Source: Bacteroidota bacterium
Lineage (GTDB): Bacteria > Bacteroidota > Bacteroidia > AKYH767-A > OLB10
DNA length: 64,000 nt
NCBI GenBank assembly: GCA_016714005.1
Contig: JADJOA010000015.1
Location: 1-64,000 of the forward strand
Direction: 5' to 3'
Shown piece after piece: positions 7,324 to 18,742 of the stretch. How positions within the stretch are numbered: position 1 is the stretch's first letter; each line of letters opens with the position of its first letter. A program made the translations under genes and the position numbers. The notes under the pieces were generated by a model that saw only the letters and a list, made by a program, of their open reading frames with translations, was not told the origin of the DNA and made no database searches.

Positions 7324-9108
7324 TTATTTGGAAAAGAATTCGTGCTTAACTTCTATGGTCTTTCTTTCTCCAATTTGTTGCCTCCACATTGCATAGTACA
7401 ATCCCTTTTCTTCTAAAAGTTGTTTGTGAGTTCCGGACTCAGCAATGCTCCCTTGTTCAAGGACAAAAATCCTGTCTGCGTGCATAATTGTACTCAATCT
7501 ATGAGCAATCAGTATGGTGATAATATTTTTATCGGCATTAATAGCTTTAACTGTTTCGGTAATTTCTTCCTCTGTTATTGAATCAAGTGCCGATGTAGCT
7601 TCGTCTAAAACCAGTAAATTAGGTTTGCGCAAAAGTGCTCTTGCAATGGATAGTCGTTGCTTTTCTCCTCCCGATACTTTTACACCTCCTTCACCAATCA
7701 TTGTATCGATACCATTTTGTGCTCTTAATAGCAGGTTTTGACAACTTGCTTTTTTAAGTGCCGTTAACACATCTTCATCAGAAGCAGCAGGGTTAACGAA
7801 TAATAAATTCTCCTTTATCGTTCCTGCAAAAAGTTGGGTGTCTTGTGTAACAAAACCTATTTGTTCCCTTAACTCATCAAAATCAATTTCTTTTCCATTG
7901 ATATGATCATATAATATTGTTCCTTCTATAGGTTGATATAAACCAACCAATAGTTTAACCATAGTAGTTTTGCCTGATCCGGATGGCCCTACAAATGCTA
8001 TAGTTTGGCCTTTATTTACTTTGAATGAAATGTTACTCAAAGCATTGCTCTGTGCAGTTTGATGTTTAAATGAGACATTATTGAATTCAAATGTTTCAAG
8101 CCAGTTTATTTTTCTTGGCTTAGATGGGCGATACTCTATAGGAGTATCAAGTATATCTTTAAAATTTTGAAGAGAGACCTGTGCTTCGCGATATATGGTT
8201 ATAACGTTACCCATTTCCTGCAACGGTCCAAAAATGAAAAAGCTATAGAACATCAAGGTCATCATTTTACCGGGGCTAATCTGATCTTTAAAAATTAAGT
8301 AATAAAGAAGAAAAACAAAAAGTGTTCGCAAAAAATTGACTGTCGTGCCCTGCACAAAACTCAGGCTTCTGATATACTTTACTTTGTTTAATTCCAGGGA
8401 TAGAATTTTATTAGTTGTTTTATTTAAGCGGTTTATTTCCTGGTTAGCAAGCCCAAGACTTTTAACCAATTCAATATTTCTTAACGATTCTGTGGTAGCT
8501 CCTGCAAGAGCTGTTGTTTCACCTAAAATTTGTTTGCTGATTACCTTTATCTTTTTGCTTAACAAACTGCTTACTAATGCAAGCATAGGCACAGTTAATA
8601 AAAACACGGGCGCAATTAGCCAATGAACGCTAAACGCATACCATATTACAAATATGAGTCCTACCGATGTTTGAAAAACAACATTTATGAAGGCGTTAAT
8701 AAATTTCTCACTATCGGTTCTTACTTTTTGCAATTTACCTAATGTTTCACCACTACGCTGGTCTTCAAAAACCTGGTAGGGTAATTCAAGCGAATGCTTA
8801 ATACCATCGCTATACATTTGCGCACCGGTGCGCTGCACAATTACGTTTGTAAAATAATCCTGAAAATTTTTTGCAATACGCGATACCATAGCTACACCCA
8901 TTGAAGCAAGCAGAAACCAAATTATGTCGCCAACAAAATTTTTAGTTGAAGCGTTTTGGTAATCATTAACATGCACACCAAACCTATCAAGCATTTTGCC
9001 CGCTATTAAGGGGTCCATTAATGAAAAACTTTGGTTAATTGCCGCAAGCAATAAAGCGAGCAATCCTAATTTCCAATGTTGCTTAACGTATGAAAGTAAT
9101 AATTTCAA
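7324..9108 (-). CDS. ABC exporter, fused permease and ATPase
   Basis: A 594-residue half-transporter that dimerises to export lipid, drug or peptide substrates across the inner membrane. Residues 1-320 form the six-helix type I exporter domain. Residues 340-575 form the nucleotide-binding domain: Walker A GPSGSGKT at 374-381, Q-loop Gln422, signature VSGGEKQR at 478-485, Walker B LLVLDE at 498-503 and H-loop His536. All catalytic motifs are intact. The only in-frame start near the expected N-terminus is a TTG (MKLLLSYVKQHW). It is a single gene facing rpmA. It is MsbA-like in architecture; the substrate is not predictable. Confidence 0.92.
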   Translation of the reverse strand: MKLLLSYVKQHWKLGLLALLLAAINQSFSLMDPLIAGKMLDRFGVHVNDYQNASTKNFVGDIIWFLLASMGVAMVSRIAKNFQDYFTNVIVQRTGAQMYSDGIKHSLELPYQVFEDQRSGETLGKLQKVRTDSEKFINAFINVVFQTSVGLIFVIWYAFSVHWLIAPVFLLTVPMLALVSSLLSKKIKVISKQILGETTALAGATTESLRNIELVKSLGLANQEINRLNKTTNKILSLELNKVKYIRSLSFVQGTTVNFLRTLFVFLLYYLIFKDQISPGKMMTLMFYSFFIFGPLQEMGNVITIYREAQVSLQNFKDILDTPIEYRPSKPRKINWLETFEFNNVSFKHQTAQSNALSNISFKVNKGQTIAFVGPSGSGKTTMVKLLVGLYQPIEGTILYDHINGKEIDFDELREQIGFVTQDTQLFAGTIKENLLFVNPAASDEDVLTALKKASCQNLLLRAQNGIDTMIGEGGVKVSGGEKQRLSIARALLRKPNLLVLDEATSALDSITEEEITETVKAINADKNIITILIAHRLSTIMHADRIFVLEQGSIAESGTHKQLLEEKGLYYAMWRQQIGERKTIEVKHEFFSK

Positions 9109-9167
9109 TTCTTGAATATTTATTAATACGATACGAAAATAGTAAAAGAGTATTTTTAGAAAAGAGC

Positions 9168-9209
9168 AAAAAAAAAACCAAAGGCTAATTAACCTTTGGC
9201 TTTTTTTTT
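9168..9209 (-). terminator. Terminator after the first T9SS cargo gene
   Basis: CCAAAGG and CCTTTGG form a 7-bp stem with an eight-base loop, flanked by long A and T runs. It lies 13 bases past the stop of the minus-strand gene at 9222. Confidence 0.7.
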
Positions 9210-9221
9210 ATTAAATAATGA

Positions 9222-11115
9222 TTACTGCTTTGTAATTGTTTTGGAACTGATTTTTCCATCAACAATAGCATTAACAGCATAAATACCATTTGACAATGTT
9301 GAAAGATCTAATGAATGTATTACTTTTCCGTTTACATCAATCTGATTAGATATTACGATTTGGCCTGTTATGTTTAATACTTCAATTTTAACTGAAGTAT
9401 TTTTAACAGAGTTAAAATTTAAATTAACTAAGCCATTTGTTGGGTTTGGAGTTACCGTGAACAAATTAGAATTTGAAGTATTTAATTGTTCTATTCCCGT
9501 AGGGAGCAAAGCAAGTGAGATGCAATCATGCATTATATCATTATTACCAAAAGGGTGAGAGTTTTGATCACCTGTAACAGGGGGTTGTACAGCTATCCCA
9601 GGTAGTGCATCCTGCATCCACATAACATCAACACAACCATTAACAATATTTCTTGATAAGGCTGTAAATACTTTTTCATCAAAATCAGATTGATCAATTC
9701 TGTAAGGATTACCCCAGGTAGCGCCATTATCTGTTGAGGTAATCAGAAAAGAATTTCTGAAACTGAAATCGTAAGGTGAAGGAAGTCCTGACGTAGTAAG
9801 TTCAATAGGAGCAACAAATGAAACTACTATTTGACCATTTGGATCAATTGCAGCATCGGGTTGAGAGGCAAAACCACCATTACCATAACGGGGTACACCA
9901 TCAGTTGCAAAAGTTCCTGCAAACCCATCTCCATCTAAATCAGGAGCAACCGCAATAACTACTGGCGGGTTTGCACCCATCGATTCATTCCAATAAAGTA
10001 AGCCATCTGTGCTTAGGAAAGACCTAAAGCAGTTGCAGGATCATCATCTAAAACAAGCATTGCCCCAGCCCAGCAGTGTACCATTCCATTGTTATCAACC
10101 AATACGGCAACCTTATGATCAGTAGTTTGTACTGTATCGGCAATACCATCACCATCTACGTCAGTAATAGAGGTAACATCATCATATTTAGTAAAAGGAA
10201 AATCCTGAATGATGGTTTTTGTCCATGTGGTACCATTATCTGTGGATTTCCACATTGCCCAATCTTCAGTAATTTGACCATGAGTTATAGCTACAGTAGA
10301 TCCATTTGCATCAATAGCATAAGCATCGGCACTCCAACCTTCGTATAAGTTGCTATCAACCCCTGGAAGTTGTATACCGTTTATGTTATAAGTTAATCCG
10401 CCATCTTCCGAGCGGTAGTAAAGAGGACACCCATTTAAACCATTGTAAATAACTCCTGCATTTGCAACCGGTAAAGTAATTGCAATAGAATGAAGTGAAT
10501 TACCATTTAAGCCGCCTGCTGTTGTACGACCCACAAAACTTCTGGTGGTCCAATAACCGGCAAACTTCCGGCAGTCCAAGGACCTGTTCCGGCAGTAGTG
10601 CGAGATTCAGCATGTAAAGGTTGACCGCTAATATGGCTGGTAATGTATTCAGTGCCTGAAGAAGTTACCGCGTAATTTGGCCAGCCGGTCCTTACAGATT
10701 CAATTCGTGTGCAGGTTGGAGAAGGAACTCCCCATGATCCGCTGGTAAAGTAGTTATAACCACTTCCTCTGTCTGCAGCAGCGAGATCGCCAGTACTGCT
10801 TGTTGTCCAAACAGCGCCAACATTTCCACCTACGTTTAAGATGCGGTTTGCAATAGCCGCATTGGTCATCAAATCATAAGTTGTGCAACCTAAGTTGGTA
10901 ACTGCTGCGCTTCTGTTTGAAGAACGTTGTTGCGCATTAGTGACCTGATTTGGGTTTACTAAAGGCATTTCATTTCCTGTTGTAAATACTGTCTGTGCAG
11001 GTACTGGTTTGTCACCAGGTTTTGGTTTAATTGTATGTATGCTGCGGGGTGCATTTTGCGCTAAAGCCCCTGCAAACAAACCTAAACCAATTGTTGTAAG
11101 TACTATTCTTTTCAT
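9222..11115 (-). CDS. T9SS-sorted secreted protein with BNR/sialidase-like repeats, frame-disrupted
   Basis: A secreted or surface protein of about 630 residues. MKRIVLTTIGLGLFAGALAQ is a signal peptide. The body has BNR-like motifs (YRSEDGGLTY, WKSTDNGTTWTK, TSTDNGATWGNPY), which form beta-propellers in sialidases and similar proteins. An acidic DVDGDGIADT and a PDLDGDGFAG resemble calcium-binding thrombospondin-3-like loops. The last 80 residues (FTVTPNPTNGLVNLNFNS ... GIYAVNAIVDGKISSKTITK) are a type A T9SS sorting domain, which directs export across the outer membrane and anchoring. Frames break near 10560 and 9995. Enzymatic activity cannot be inferred. Confidence 0.85.
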
Positions 11116-11256
11116 GATGTATAAATTTATATAATGGTTTAATGCTTCAAACATAAAAAATAATTTTTGTTATTTTTTTTGATTAATAAAAATTACATAA
11201 AAAATATATATGGTTAAAAAAGGTTAAAAACAAAGGTGAAGTATTCTAAATCAAAG

Positions 11257-12695
11257 TTAGTAGTTTCTAAATTGATTTTCCTTAATTTTTTGTTGCTGTT
11301 CAAGTACAACTAAAGCTGCAATAAAAGCCCAAAATGGTACGGAAAGTTTTTCCGTATCAAGGAAATTATTAAGGAAACCATGAATCCAATAAGTAATCAA
11401 ACCAAGAAACAAACCTGTTGCCACCAAACGTATGTTGTAATCGGTTGAAGAATAAATAAGCTTAGAACTTCTTAAAATAATAACAATAGAAAGTGTTATA
11501 AAAATAATGGCTCCCAAAAACCTTGTTCGCATAAGGGACCCAAATATTCACTATGTGCATTGCCCCTGTCACCGCTATTGGTGCTTATAATAGATTTTTC
11601 ACTTGATTTTTGATAGGTTCCATATTGAAATTGGTATGTTCCCGGACCCCAGCCTAAAACAGGTCTATCTAAAAACATTCGCCAGGCGCAACTCCAACGA
11701 TTTAATCTCTCAAGATTTGATGCATCTGTTTTAATGTTTGTTATTGATTTAATATGATCTTCGTAATTACTTGATGAGTATTTTGTTGTTTTTCCAAACT
11801 TATAAACCACAGTGTTCTGGTAAACAAAGTACCCTGCCAACAGAATTATAATCCCAATTATTACAATATGTGTTTTTATTCTAAAAAGAAAAACAAAATA
11901 TGAAACAGCGGCAGCAAATATGCCCAACCATGATGCGCGGGTATAACTCAGCACTATGGCAATAACTAAAACAATGGTAGTTGCAATTGAAAAAAAACGA
12001 AACAAAAAACTTTTGTTTTTTAAAAAGCAAAAGGATAAAGTGAGTGGAAGAAAAAGTGCAATGGCTGCTGCATAAGCTGTGTGGTCATTGTAAAAAGGAG
12101 TCATTGCATGATGTGCCAACTGCTGGTTGAAGTTGCCCCCTGCATGTATTGTAATAGTGTAAGCAATAACTATTAGTAACGCAACTATATGTAACCAAGC
12201 AAAAAGGTAGAAATTTTTAAATTGTTTAAATATTTGTAGTGAGAAGAAGTAAAAAACTACAATGAATGATAGCCTGGCAAGAAATTGTTTAATAGAAACA
12301 ATAAAAAGTGAACTTGTGATAGTACTAACCAAAAACCAAAGTAAATGAATACCAATCAAAAAGGTAATTGGATGTTCAAATAGCGCTTTTGTTTGCTCCC
12401 ACTTTACTAAATAGTCAATAAGCAATAAAAACATAATGCCAAAAATTAGCGGTTCGCTTGGCAGGCTCAATCCTATTCCGCCTACACCAGTATCAGTCAG
12501 ATTAATTGATAAAGGGGTAACAAGTGATATGAGGTAATAAATCTTATCTGTTTTAAAAAAAGCGAAAAGAAAAACAGTAAAAATTGCGGGTAAAACCAAA
12601 ATCCAATAAAACTCTTTTGCAATACAGGCAGCAGCCAATAATGCATAAAGCGTTATGCCTGCATACAGCCATTTTAAATTAAAAGTATGCTGCAT
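11257..12695 (-). CDS. O-antigen ligase/polymerase family protein (Wzy-like), frame-disrupted
   Basis: A polytopic inner-membrane protein of about 480 residues with ten or more hydrophobic segments. The conserved periplasmic loop of the Wzy_C/O-antigen ligase family is visible: ERLNRWSCAWRMFLDRPVLG, then GWGPGTYQFQYG and NAHSEYLGPLCEQG, the usual R-x-x-x-W and H-x-x-x-L signature. The frame breaks near 11525 just after the HSEYL loop and the last 91 residues continue in another frame with three more helices. The Wzz-like gene starts 5 nt upstream, so the two form an operon. The family either polymerises O-units or ligates them to lipid A; sequence does not decide. Confidence 0.85.
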
Positions 12696-12700
12696 TTATT

Positions 12701-13663
12701 TTAATGCGTTTTTTTTGCTCTTGTATTCTCGTAAATGATTAACCCAATAAAATACATTACAGATACAGAAGCAACTGTTGCTAATAAGATAAGCCAGCGA
12801 ATAGGATAAGATTTTTTGTCAGCCACAATCGGGTTGGTAACTACATTTGTTACCGAAAACTCCTTGTTAACGTCCTTAAATGCGTTTTCGTAATATTGCT
12901 TATAGTCAAAAAGAACAAGCCGGGCGCGAGTAAGCATTTCATTTAGCATAACATAATCGCCACTAAACCTTTTAAAATTGTCGTGCACCATGTCAATACC
13001 ATTATTTCCTTTGCCGGCTTTGCCATTAATTACTGCGTTATAATATGATTCTGAAAAGCCTTTGGTTTGCTGTGCTAAATCAAATATGCCACTGTTTAAT
13101 CTTAATTCTTTTAATGCAATGTCTAATGAGTCAACTTCTTTTTTCTTTAGATTGTACATAAACTGTGCAGTTTGCATAGCCTCATTCTGTCTTTGTCTGT
13201 AAATTGTTTTGTGAACACGGTTGGCTTTCACAATTATGGAGTCAACCATTCTTTTAGCTTGCAAGGGATTGGTATCATACACCTCTATTTCAACTGATTC
13301 AAAATCGGTTTTACTTACTTTTATATTAGAGGTGAGGTCAAGCATCACATAATATCGCGCGGTTTTTCCAGTAGAGTCAATGTCATAATGTTTATATAAA
13401 TCAAAGTCTTTTATCAGCTCTTCTTTTATATCGTCCGATTTAACTAACTGCTGTAACTGCTCGGTTTGACTTTCTATGGAATAAGACTCTAAGTTTACAG
13501 GATAAACTACAGCGCTTGACTTAAATTTTGGAGGAATAAAAAATGGCAAAGTAGCAATAAAGGCAACCACAGCTGCCATTAAAGCTACTAGCAAAATGGA
13601 CTTCCTCCATTTTACAATTATTTTAAAAAGATTTGTGGTGTTGTAAGATGCGCTCTGCTCCAT
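12701..13663 (-). CDS. Polysaccharide chain-length regulator, Wzz-like
   Basis: An intact 320-residue protein with the two-helix topology of polysaccharide co-polymerases: one membrane segment at residues 22-44 (SILLVALMAAVVAFIATLPF) and a second near 290-312 (WLILLATVASVSVMYFIGL). The large periplasmic part between them is rich in charged helices. Wzz proteins set the modal length of O-antigen or capsule by contacting the Wzy polymerase. There is no C-terminal tyrosine kinase domain. It lies between the Wzy-like and Wzx-like genes, which supports the call. Confidence 0.8.
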   Translation of the reverse strand: MEQSASYNTTNLFKIIVKWRKSILLVALMAAVVAFIATLPFFIPPKFKSSAVVYPVNLESYSIESQTEQLQQLVKSDDIKEELIKDFDLYKHYDIDSTGKTARYYVMLDLTSNIKVSKTDFESVEIEVYDTNPLQAKRMVDSIIVKANRVHKTIYRQRQNEAMQTAQFMYNLKKKEVDSLDIALKELRLNSGIFDLAQQTKGFSESYYNAVINGKAGKGNNGIDMVHDNFKRFSGDYVMLNEMLTRARLVLFDYKQYYENAFKDVNKEFSVTNVVTNPIVADKKSYPIRWLILLATVASVSVMYFIGLIIYENTRAKKTH

Positions 13664-13714
13664 TAAATTGCTGTTTTTTTAAAGAGCGACAAAAGTAAAA
13701 TTTTAAGGCATAGA

Positions 13715-15155
13715 TTAATTGCCCGGAACAAGTCTTAATGCATGCCTCAAATCAATTATTTTAAGTAAAAGCGTAGTAAATATCCCAACTATTGAAATTA
13801 GTATGCTTCCAACTAGCATATTTAATTGAAAAGTTTTTGCCATTAAGGAGGCAGCATAGCATAAAATTAAAACAACAATAAGTTTCAGAATAAGTAAAAA
13901 GTTAATTGAAAAACTGAATTGTTTTTTTGCAATAAAAACTTGTGCAAAAGCAGTTAGCATTTGTGTTATCATACCGGCATAAGCTGCACCCAAAGCATTA
14001 AACTGCCTAATAAAAATAAAATTGAGCACTAAGTTTAGTATCATTGCTGATGCTGCCATAATGTTTAATTGTTTTAAACTTCCATTAGCGGTTAATAAGG
14101 TTCCAAAAATGTAGCTTGTTGATATAGCAGTAAAGCTTAGCATAAGTATGCCAAAAACAGGCGCAGAAAGCTCAGCATGTTGATGGTAAAGCCCGTCCAT
14201 TACTTCAAATCTGTATGTGTAACTACAGATACCCAGTACAGCCGCAGGTATAAAAAGGAGCGAAAAGGAAAGTTTAACCAATGCCGAAATATCTTCCTGC
14301 TTTTTGAGCATATGCGAAAACATTGGAAGCAATAAGGTGGCAAACAAAAATGCAAACATGTTGGCTGCATCTAATATTCTAAAGGCCTGCGCATATACAC
14401 CTGAGTAAAAAGCACCATTGGGCAGCAAACGTTCAATCATTATGGAATCTATACGGTTATAAAATGTCATGAGTAAAATTAACAAGGCAAATGGAAAACT
14501 TTTACGTAGCACAACCATGTAAAACCTTGTATTCCATTTTGGTAAAATAATTTTTTCGTATTTCTTTAATATAAAAAAGGACAACAGAAGCGTAATTATA
14601 TAAGCAAATGTTTGGGTTAAAATAAACGTGGTGATGGAAAAATTTATTCCTGTAAAATTTGTCCACATTAATATGATGCAAAACAAAATCATGATAAAGC
14701 GGTCTGTTACACTTACTATACTATCATATTTATAGTGACCCAAGCCCGAAATATTCGAGCGCATGTATAAAATGCCTGATAATAGGAACTGATTAAACAA
14801 CAGAAGCCAAAGCATATTTATTTGTTTTGCCGAGTATCCAATAGCAATTGCAAAAGCAATACTGAAAACAAAATAAATAATACCCAACAGTAGCCGTATT
14901 AAAATAATGCCTGAAAAGTGTTTGGAAAAGAGTTGACGGTTTTGAGAAATATTTCTGTTGTTAAAATTGGTAATACCAACGTCTAGTAAAATATTAAGCA
15001 AAAAGAAAAGTTGAACAAGGCGTAGTAACTTCCATACTCTTCTGCGCCAATTAAATTTTGGAACCGAGCGATCTATCCCAAAAAATCCAAAATGGTTTTA
15101 TTAAAAGATTTAAAAAAAGTAAAAGCGCAAGATTAGTAACAAATTTTCTTTGCAT
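13715..15155 (-). CDS. Polysaccharide flippase, Wzx/MATE-like, frame-disrupted at the N-terminus
   Basis: A multi-pass membrane protein that would flip undecaprenyl-linked oligosaccharide across the inner membrane. The N-terminus MQRKFVTNLALLLFLNLLIK begins at 15155, runs to about 15055, and then shifts into the frame FNFSFLLNILLDVGITNFNN, which is open to the stop. The motif GAEEYGSYYALFNF followed by LLDVGITNF is typical of the family (substrate cavity helix 1-2). Total length is about 480 residues with around 12-14 helices, which is normal. It completes a Wzy-Wzz-Wzx set on one strand. The sugar transferase that starts the repeat unit is probably the one at 21.7-23.2 kb. Confidence 0.85.
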
Positions 15156-15191
15156 GAGGCGCTAAAGTATTAAATAGGGGTGGGAAAAAAT

Positions 15192-15225
15192 AAAGAGAAG
15201 CTGCCCTTAAGGGCAGCTTCTCTTT
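15192..15225 (-). terminator. Terminator between T9SS gene and flippase gene
   Basis: A perfect 17-bp inverted repeat with no spacer, centred between 15208 and 15209, ends in T and A runs. It follows the minus-strand T9SS gene stop by 26 bases and would separate it from the polysaccharide operon. Confidence 0.8.
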
Positions 15226-15250
15226 TAATTCAATTTTTAAAATACCTGAA

Positions 15251-17066
15251 TTACAGCTTAACAAGCTTGGTTGATGTTGAGGTATTATCAGTTGCAATTT
15301 TAACTACGTAGGTTCCGGTAGATAAGCCATTAACGGTAAAGCTTTCGGTATTTGAACCTTTGCTCAAGTAAAAATTGTTAGTATAAACAACTCTACCTGT
15401 AATGTCTAAAATTGATATTTCAGCCTTACTTCTTAAAGAGGTGTTTACTCTTACTTTAATTTGGTTGGTTGAGCTAAAAAATGCAGAAGCAACCAAAGCA
15501 TTTAAATCAGTATTGTTTATGCCAACATTACAAGCAGGGTCGCCAGGTGCAGCAAATCTTGCAGCAAAGGATGCTCCTGAAATTGTACATGAAGGGTCTA
15601 AAACTAAATCCTGAAGAAACTGGGGTGGAGCTGCACTTGAAGTTGCGTTGCCAAACACCACAGGAGTCCAATAGTAAACTCCATAGGGGACTGGTCCTCC
15701 AATAAAAGCACCATCATTAACTAACTGACGAAGACTTGTAGATGGGGCAGGATAGTTAAAAGTATATGTTGTAATAAGGCTTGGGTCATTTAATGGATCT
15801 GTTGATCCACTTATATCAGCACTTGAAATTGCCCAGCTAACACCTGCATAATTTCCTACAGTAGGAGCAACTACACCAGATGATGTTACAGTTAAAGTAT
15901 CTCCTGCACAAATTAAAGTATCACTACCAACCACTGTGCCAGCAGATATGGATGGGTCGGAACATGCAATAGAAGGAATGATGGTGTATTTCCATGCACC
16001 ACCTGGTCCACCTGCATTAATAAATTCACCACCATAACCTAAAGAGTCATTTAAGAAATCAATAGCTGTATGAGATGTTGAAACGTCTATGTCAGTCCAT
16101 GTAGTTCCGCCATCTGTGCTTATTGACGTTCCAAATCCCTAAAGCAGCACTTGAGCCTGCACTAATGAAGGTAGATGTTGTGCCGGGCACACCCTCAATC
16201 TCACCTGCATAACATGTACCAGTTGGCACAACAGGGCTCCATGTTAAACCACCATCAGTAGTCTTTACAACATTGTAGCCTGCGGTTGTAACTTGAGTAA
16301 CTATTCCATTTAAAGCATCGGAAAATGCAATATCACTTATGTCAAAACGACCATTTGCAGTGTTATTTGCCGGAAGACCGGTTGCAACTTTTGTCCACGT
16401 TTGAGCGCCATCAGTAGAACGATAGACATCACCATAAGTGGTACCAAACCAAATATTATTGCCAACTGCCGAAAACAAATTAACTATTCCGTATTCTCCT
16501 GCGTTGGTTAAAGTAGGTAAATTGGCTGCTGCAACGCGAGTCCATGTGGCGCCCGCATCACTTGTAGTGTGAATTTCATATTTAGCAGCACCTGGACCTG
16601 CAGGATCTCCCATTGTAAATCCATTATTGGCATCCCAGAAGTAAACCACGTTGGCAAATGATGTGGTCTGAGCAAACATATTGCTTCCAACCTGCGCCCA
16701 TGTTGCACCACCGTCAATAGTTTTGTAAACACGTCCACCGGCACCACTTGAATTGTACATAGCAACGTAGCATGTATTTGCATCTATTGCCCAAATGTTT
16801 GACGAAAGAAAGTTAGCAGGTGCGTTAATTGCTCCTACTGTCCATGTTGAACCACCATCTACGGTTCTTACAAAATCTCCTGTTGGTGTGGCTGCAGTAC
16901 CAGAAGCATCCCAAGGTAGTCCCCATGCAGTGCTAGCATCAGTTACCTCAATGTCATTAATAAATCCCGTGTACGTTAACGGAACATTTTGATTAATCCA
17001 AATTGGCTGAGCTTGTGTTACAAAACCGCCAAGAGCAATAATTGCTGTAAGTAATTGTTTTTTCAT
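15251..17066 (-). CDS. T9SS-sorted secreted protein with YCF48/BNR-like propeller repeats, frame-disrupted
   Basis: A secreted protein of about 605 residues. MKKQLLTAIIALGGFVTQAQ is a signal peptide. Several repeats of the form TxDGGxTWT follow (VRTVDGGSTWT, YKTIDGGATWAQV, TTSDAGATWTRV, YRSTDGAQTWTKV, VKTTDGGLTWSP), as in the propeller of photosystem II assembly factor YCF48 and bacterial exo-alpha-sialidase-like proteins. A later section (SDTLICAGDTLTVTSSG) looks like an Ig-like domain. The C-terminus (ILDITGRVVYTNNFYLSKGS ... STSTKLVKL) is a T9SS sorting domain. Frames break near 16135 and 15940. It probably displays a protein-interaction propeller on the surface. Confidence 0.82.
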
Positions 17067-17159
17067 TTGAATGTAATTTGATTTTTAAGTTTGATTTTAT
17101 TGAACGGCAAATATAATTTTTTGGCATTATCAAATTTTACTCAAGCTGGTAAAACTTTG

Positions 17160-17727
17160 TTAAAATATCTTCACTTTCGGCTCAATATGTTGCGAAAAAA
17201 AAAGCTGCCAGATTACCTTCTTCATCTATCAGATATTTACAAAAATTCCATTGAGGTAACTGCTCATTCCAACAATTCAGTTTTTTTTTACTCAACCATT
17301 CGTATAAAGGGTCTTTATTTTCTCCTATTATAGTTATCTTTTTTAATACAGGGAAAGTAACCCCATAGTTAGCCTTACAAAAGTTTGCTATTTCATCATC
17401 ACTACCTGGCTCTTGTGCACCAAAGTCATTTGATGGAAAAGCTAATATTTGTAACTTATCGTTCATTTGCATATGCATTTCCTGTAGCTGAGCGTATTGT
17501 GGTGTATAACCGCATTCGCTTGCTGTATTAACTATTAAAATTTTTTTGCCCTTGTATTGGCTAAGAGTAGTTTTCACTCCGCTTTTTTGTTCATATTCAA
17601 TTTTATAGACACTTTTAAGAGGCTTTGCATTTTCTGTATTGGTTAAGACTATTCCCATTTTTAAATGTTTATTAAGTTTCATACGGGGCACATAAAAATA
17701 ATTGATAATGGTTTTAAAAATGCCCAT
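17160..17727 (-). CDS. Glutathione peroxidase family protein, C-terminus frame-shifted
   Basis: A thiol peroxidase of the glutathione peroxidase fold, most likely thioredoxin-dependent as in other bacteria without selenocysteine. The peroxidatic Cys is in NTASECGYTPQYAQLQ, and FPSNDFGAQEPGSDDEIANF and PQWNFCKYLIDEEGNL carry the catalytic Gln, Trp and Asn. The frame stops early in a T9 run (17195-17203); one base fewer gives FFSQHIEPKVKIF and a stop at 17160. The N-terminus has about 35 residues before the fold; MGIFKTIINYFYVPR is the preferred start and may be a membrane anchor. An in-frame ATG seven codons upstream is possible. Confidence 0.88.
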
Positions 17728-17784
17728 GTTTATATTTTGCGGTTGCAAGAATACAGTTTAAAACAAATATGAGGTATTAACGTT

Positions 17785-17792
17785 TATCTTTG
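17785..17792 (+). promoter_or_regulatory. -7 element upstream of ispH
   Basis: TATCTTTG fits TAnnTTTG and lies 18 nt before the ispH ATG. No convincing -33 element is seen at the expected spacing. Confidence 0.45.
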
Positions 17793-17810
17793 CGATTATA
17801 AATATTAAAA

Positions 17811-18698
17811 ATGAAAGTTACGATTGATCCCGGTTCAGGATTTTGTTTTGGCGTGGTTTACGCTATTCAAATGGCGGAAGAAGAATTAGACAGAACCGGA
17901 AACTTATTTTGCCTTGGCGATATTGCAGCACAACAATATGGAAGTGGAGCGCTTGCAGGACTAAAGGTTTGAAAATTATCAATCACGATGATTTAAAAAG
18001 CCTTAAAAACTGTAAAGTGCTTATTCGTGCTCATGGTGAGCCCCCATCAACTTACCAGTTTGCTATTGAAAATAATATTGAACTGATTGATGCCAGTTGC
18101 CCTGTTGTTTTAAAGCTGCAAAACAGGGTCAGAAACAGTTTTGATGATATTGAAGATGATGGGCAGATTGTACTCTACGGTGAACAAGGTCATGCAGAAG
18201 TTAATGGATTGGTTGGTCAAACAAATGGTAAAGCCATAGTTGTAAAGACAGAAGAAGATTTGACGCAGATTGATTTTTCAAAACCCGTACATTTCTTTTC
18301 GCAAACCACAAAAAGCACAATAGGGTTTGAAAAGATGGAGCAAATGATACAAGAGGGAATTGTAAAACAAAAAGGTTCTCTTGAGGGAAGGAGATTTTAA
18401 TAGCAATGATACTTTGTGCAGGCAGGTAAGCAATAGAGAGCCTCACCTTAAAAAAATTTTCAGCTAATTTTGATGTGATAGTTTTTGTTAGCGGTAAAAA
18501 GTTCTAACGGAAAGCGCTTTACAATACCTGTAAAACGGTTAATGAAAAAAGTTATTTTATTTCATCACCCGATGAACTTGAACCAGCTTGGTTTAATAAC
18601 ATAGAAACAGTTGGAATTGCTGGAGCAACTTCAACTCCTCTTTGGCTAATGGAGCAGGTTCAGGAAAAATTATTTCTTTCAATAAAGAGTTGGTTTAA
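17811..18698 (+). CDS. ispH: 4-hydroxy-3-methylbut-2-enyl diphosphate reductase, frame-disrupted
   Basis: The last enzyme of the MEP isoprenoid pathway, an iron-sulfur protein making IPP and DMAPP. The N-terminus MKVTIDPGSGFCFGV carries the first cluster Cys. The frame shifts near 17930-17970 and resumes with GLKIINHDDLKSLKNCKVLI, RAHGEPPSTY and DASCPVVLKLQNRV (second Cys). Further shifts near 18390-18420 lead to DTLCRQVSNREPHLKKF (third Cys), then VFVSGKKSSNGKALYNTCK and GIAGATSTPLWLMEQV. All three cluster cysteines and the catalytic Glu of HGEPP remain. The end at 18698 assumes one more A-run shift (KIISFNKELV). About 296 codons, normal for the family. Confidence 0.92.
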
Positions 18699-18742
18699 CT
18701 TTTTAACCTATTTTTTATAACTCTGCACTTTTAATTTTAACC

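Noticed and set aside
15402..15705. Plus-strand frames opposite the second T9SS gene
   Set aside because: Shadows of the coding strand with no start context or homology.
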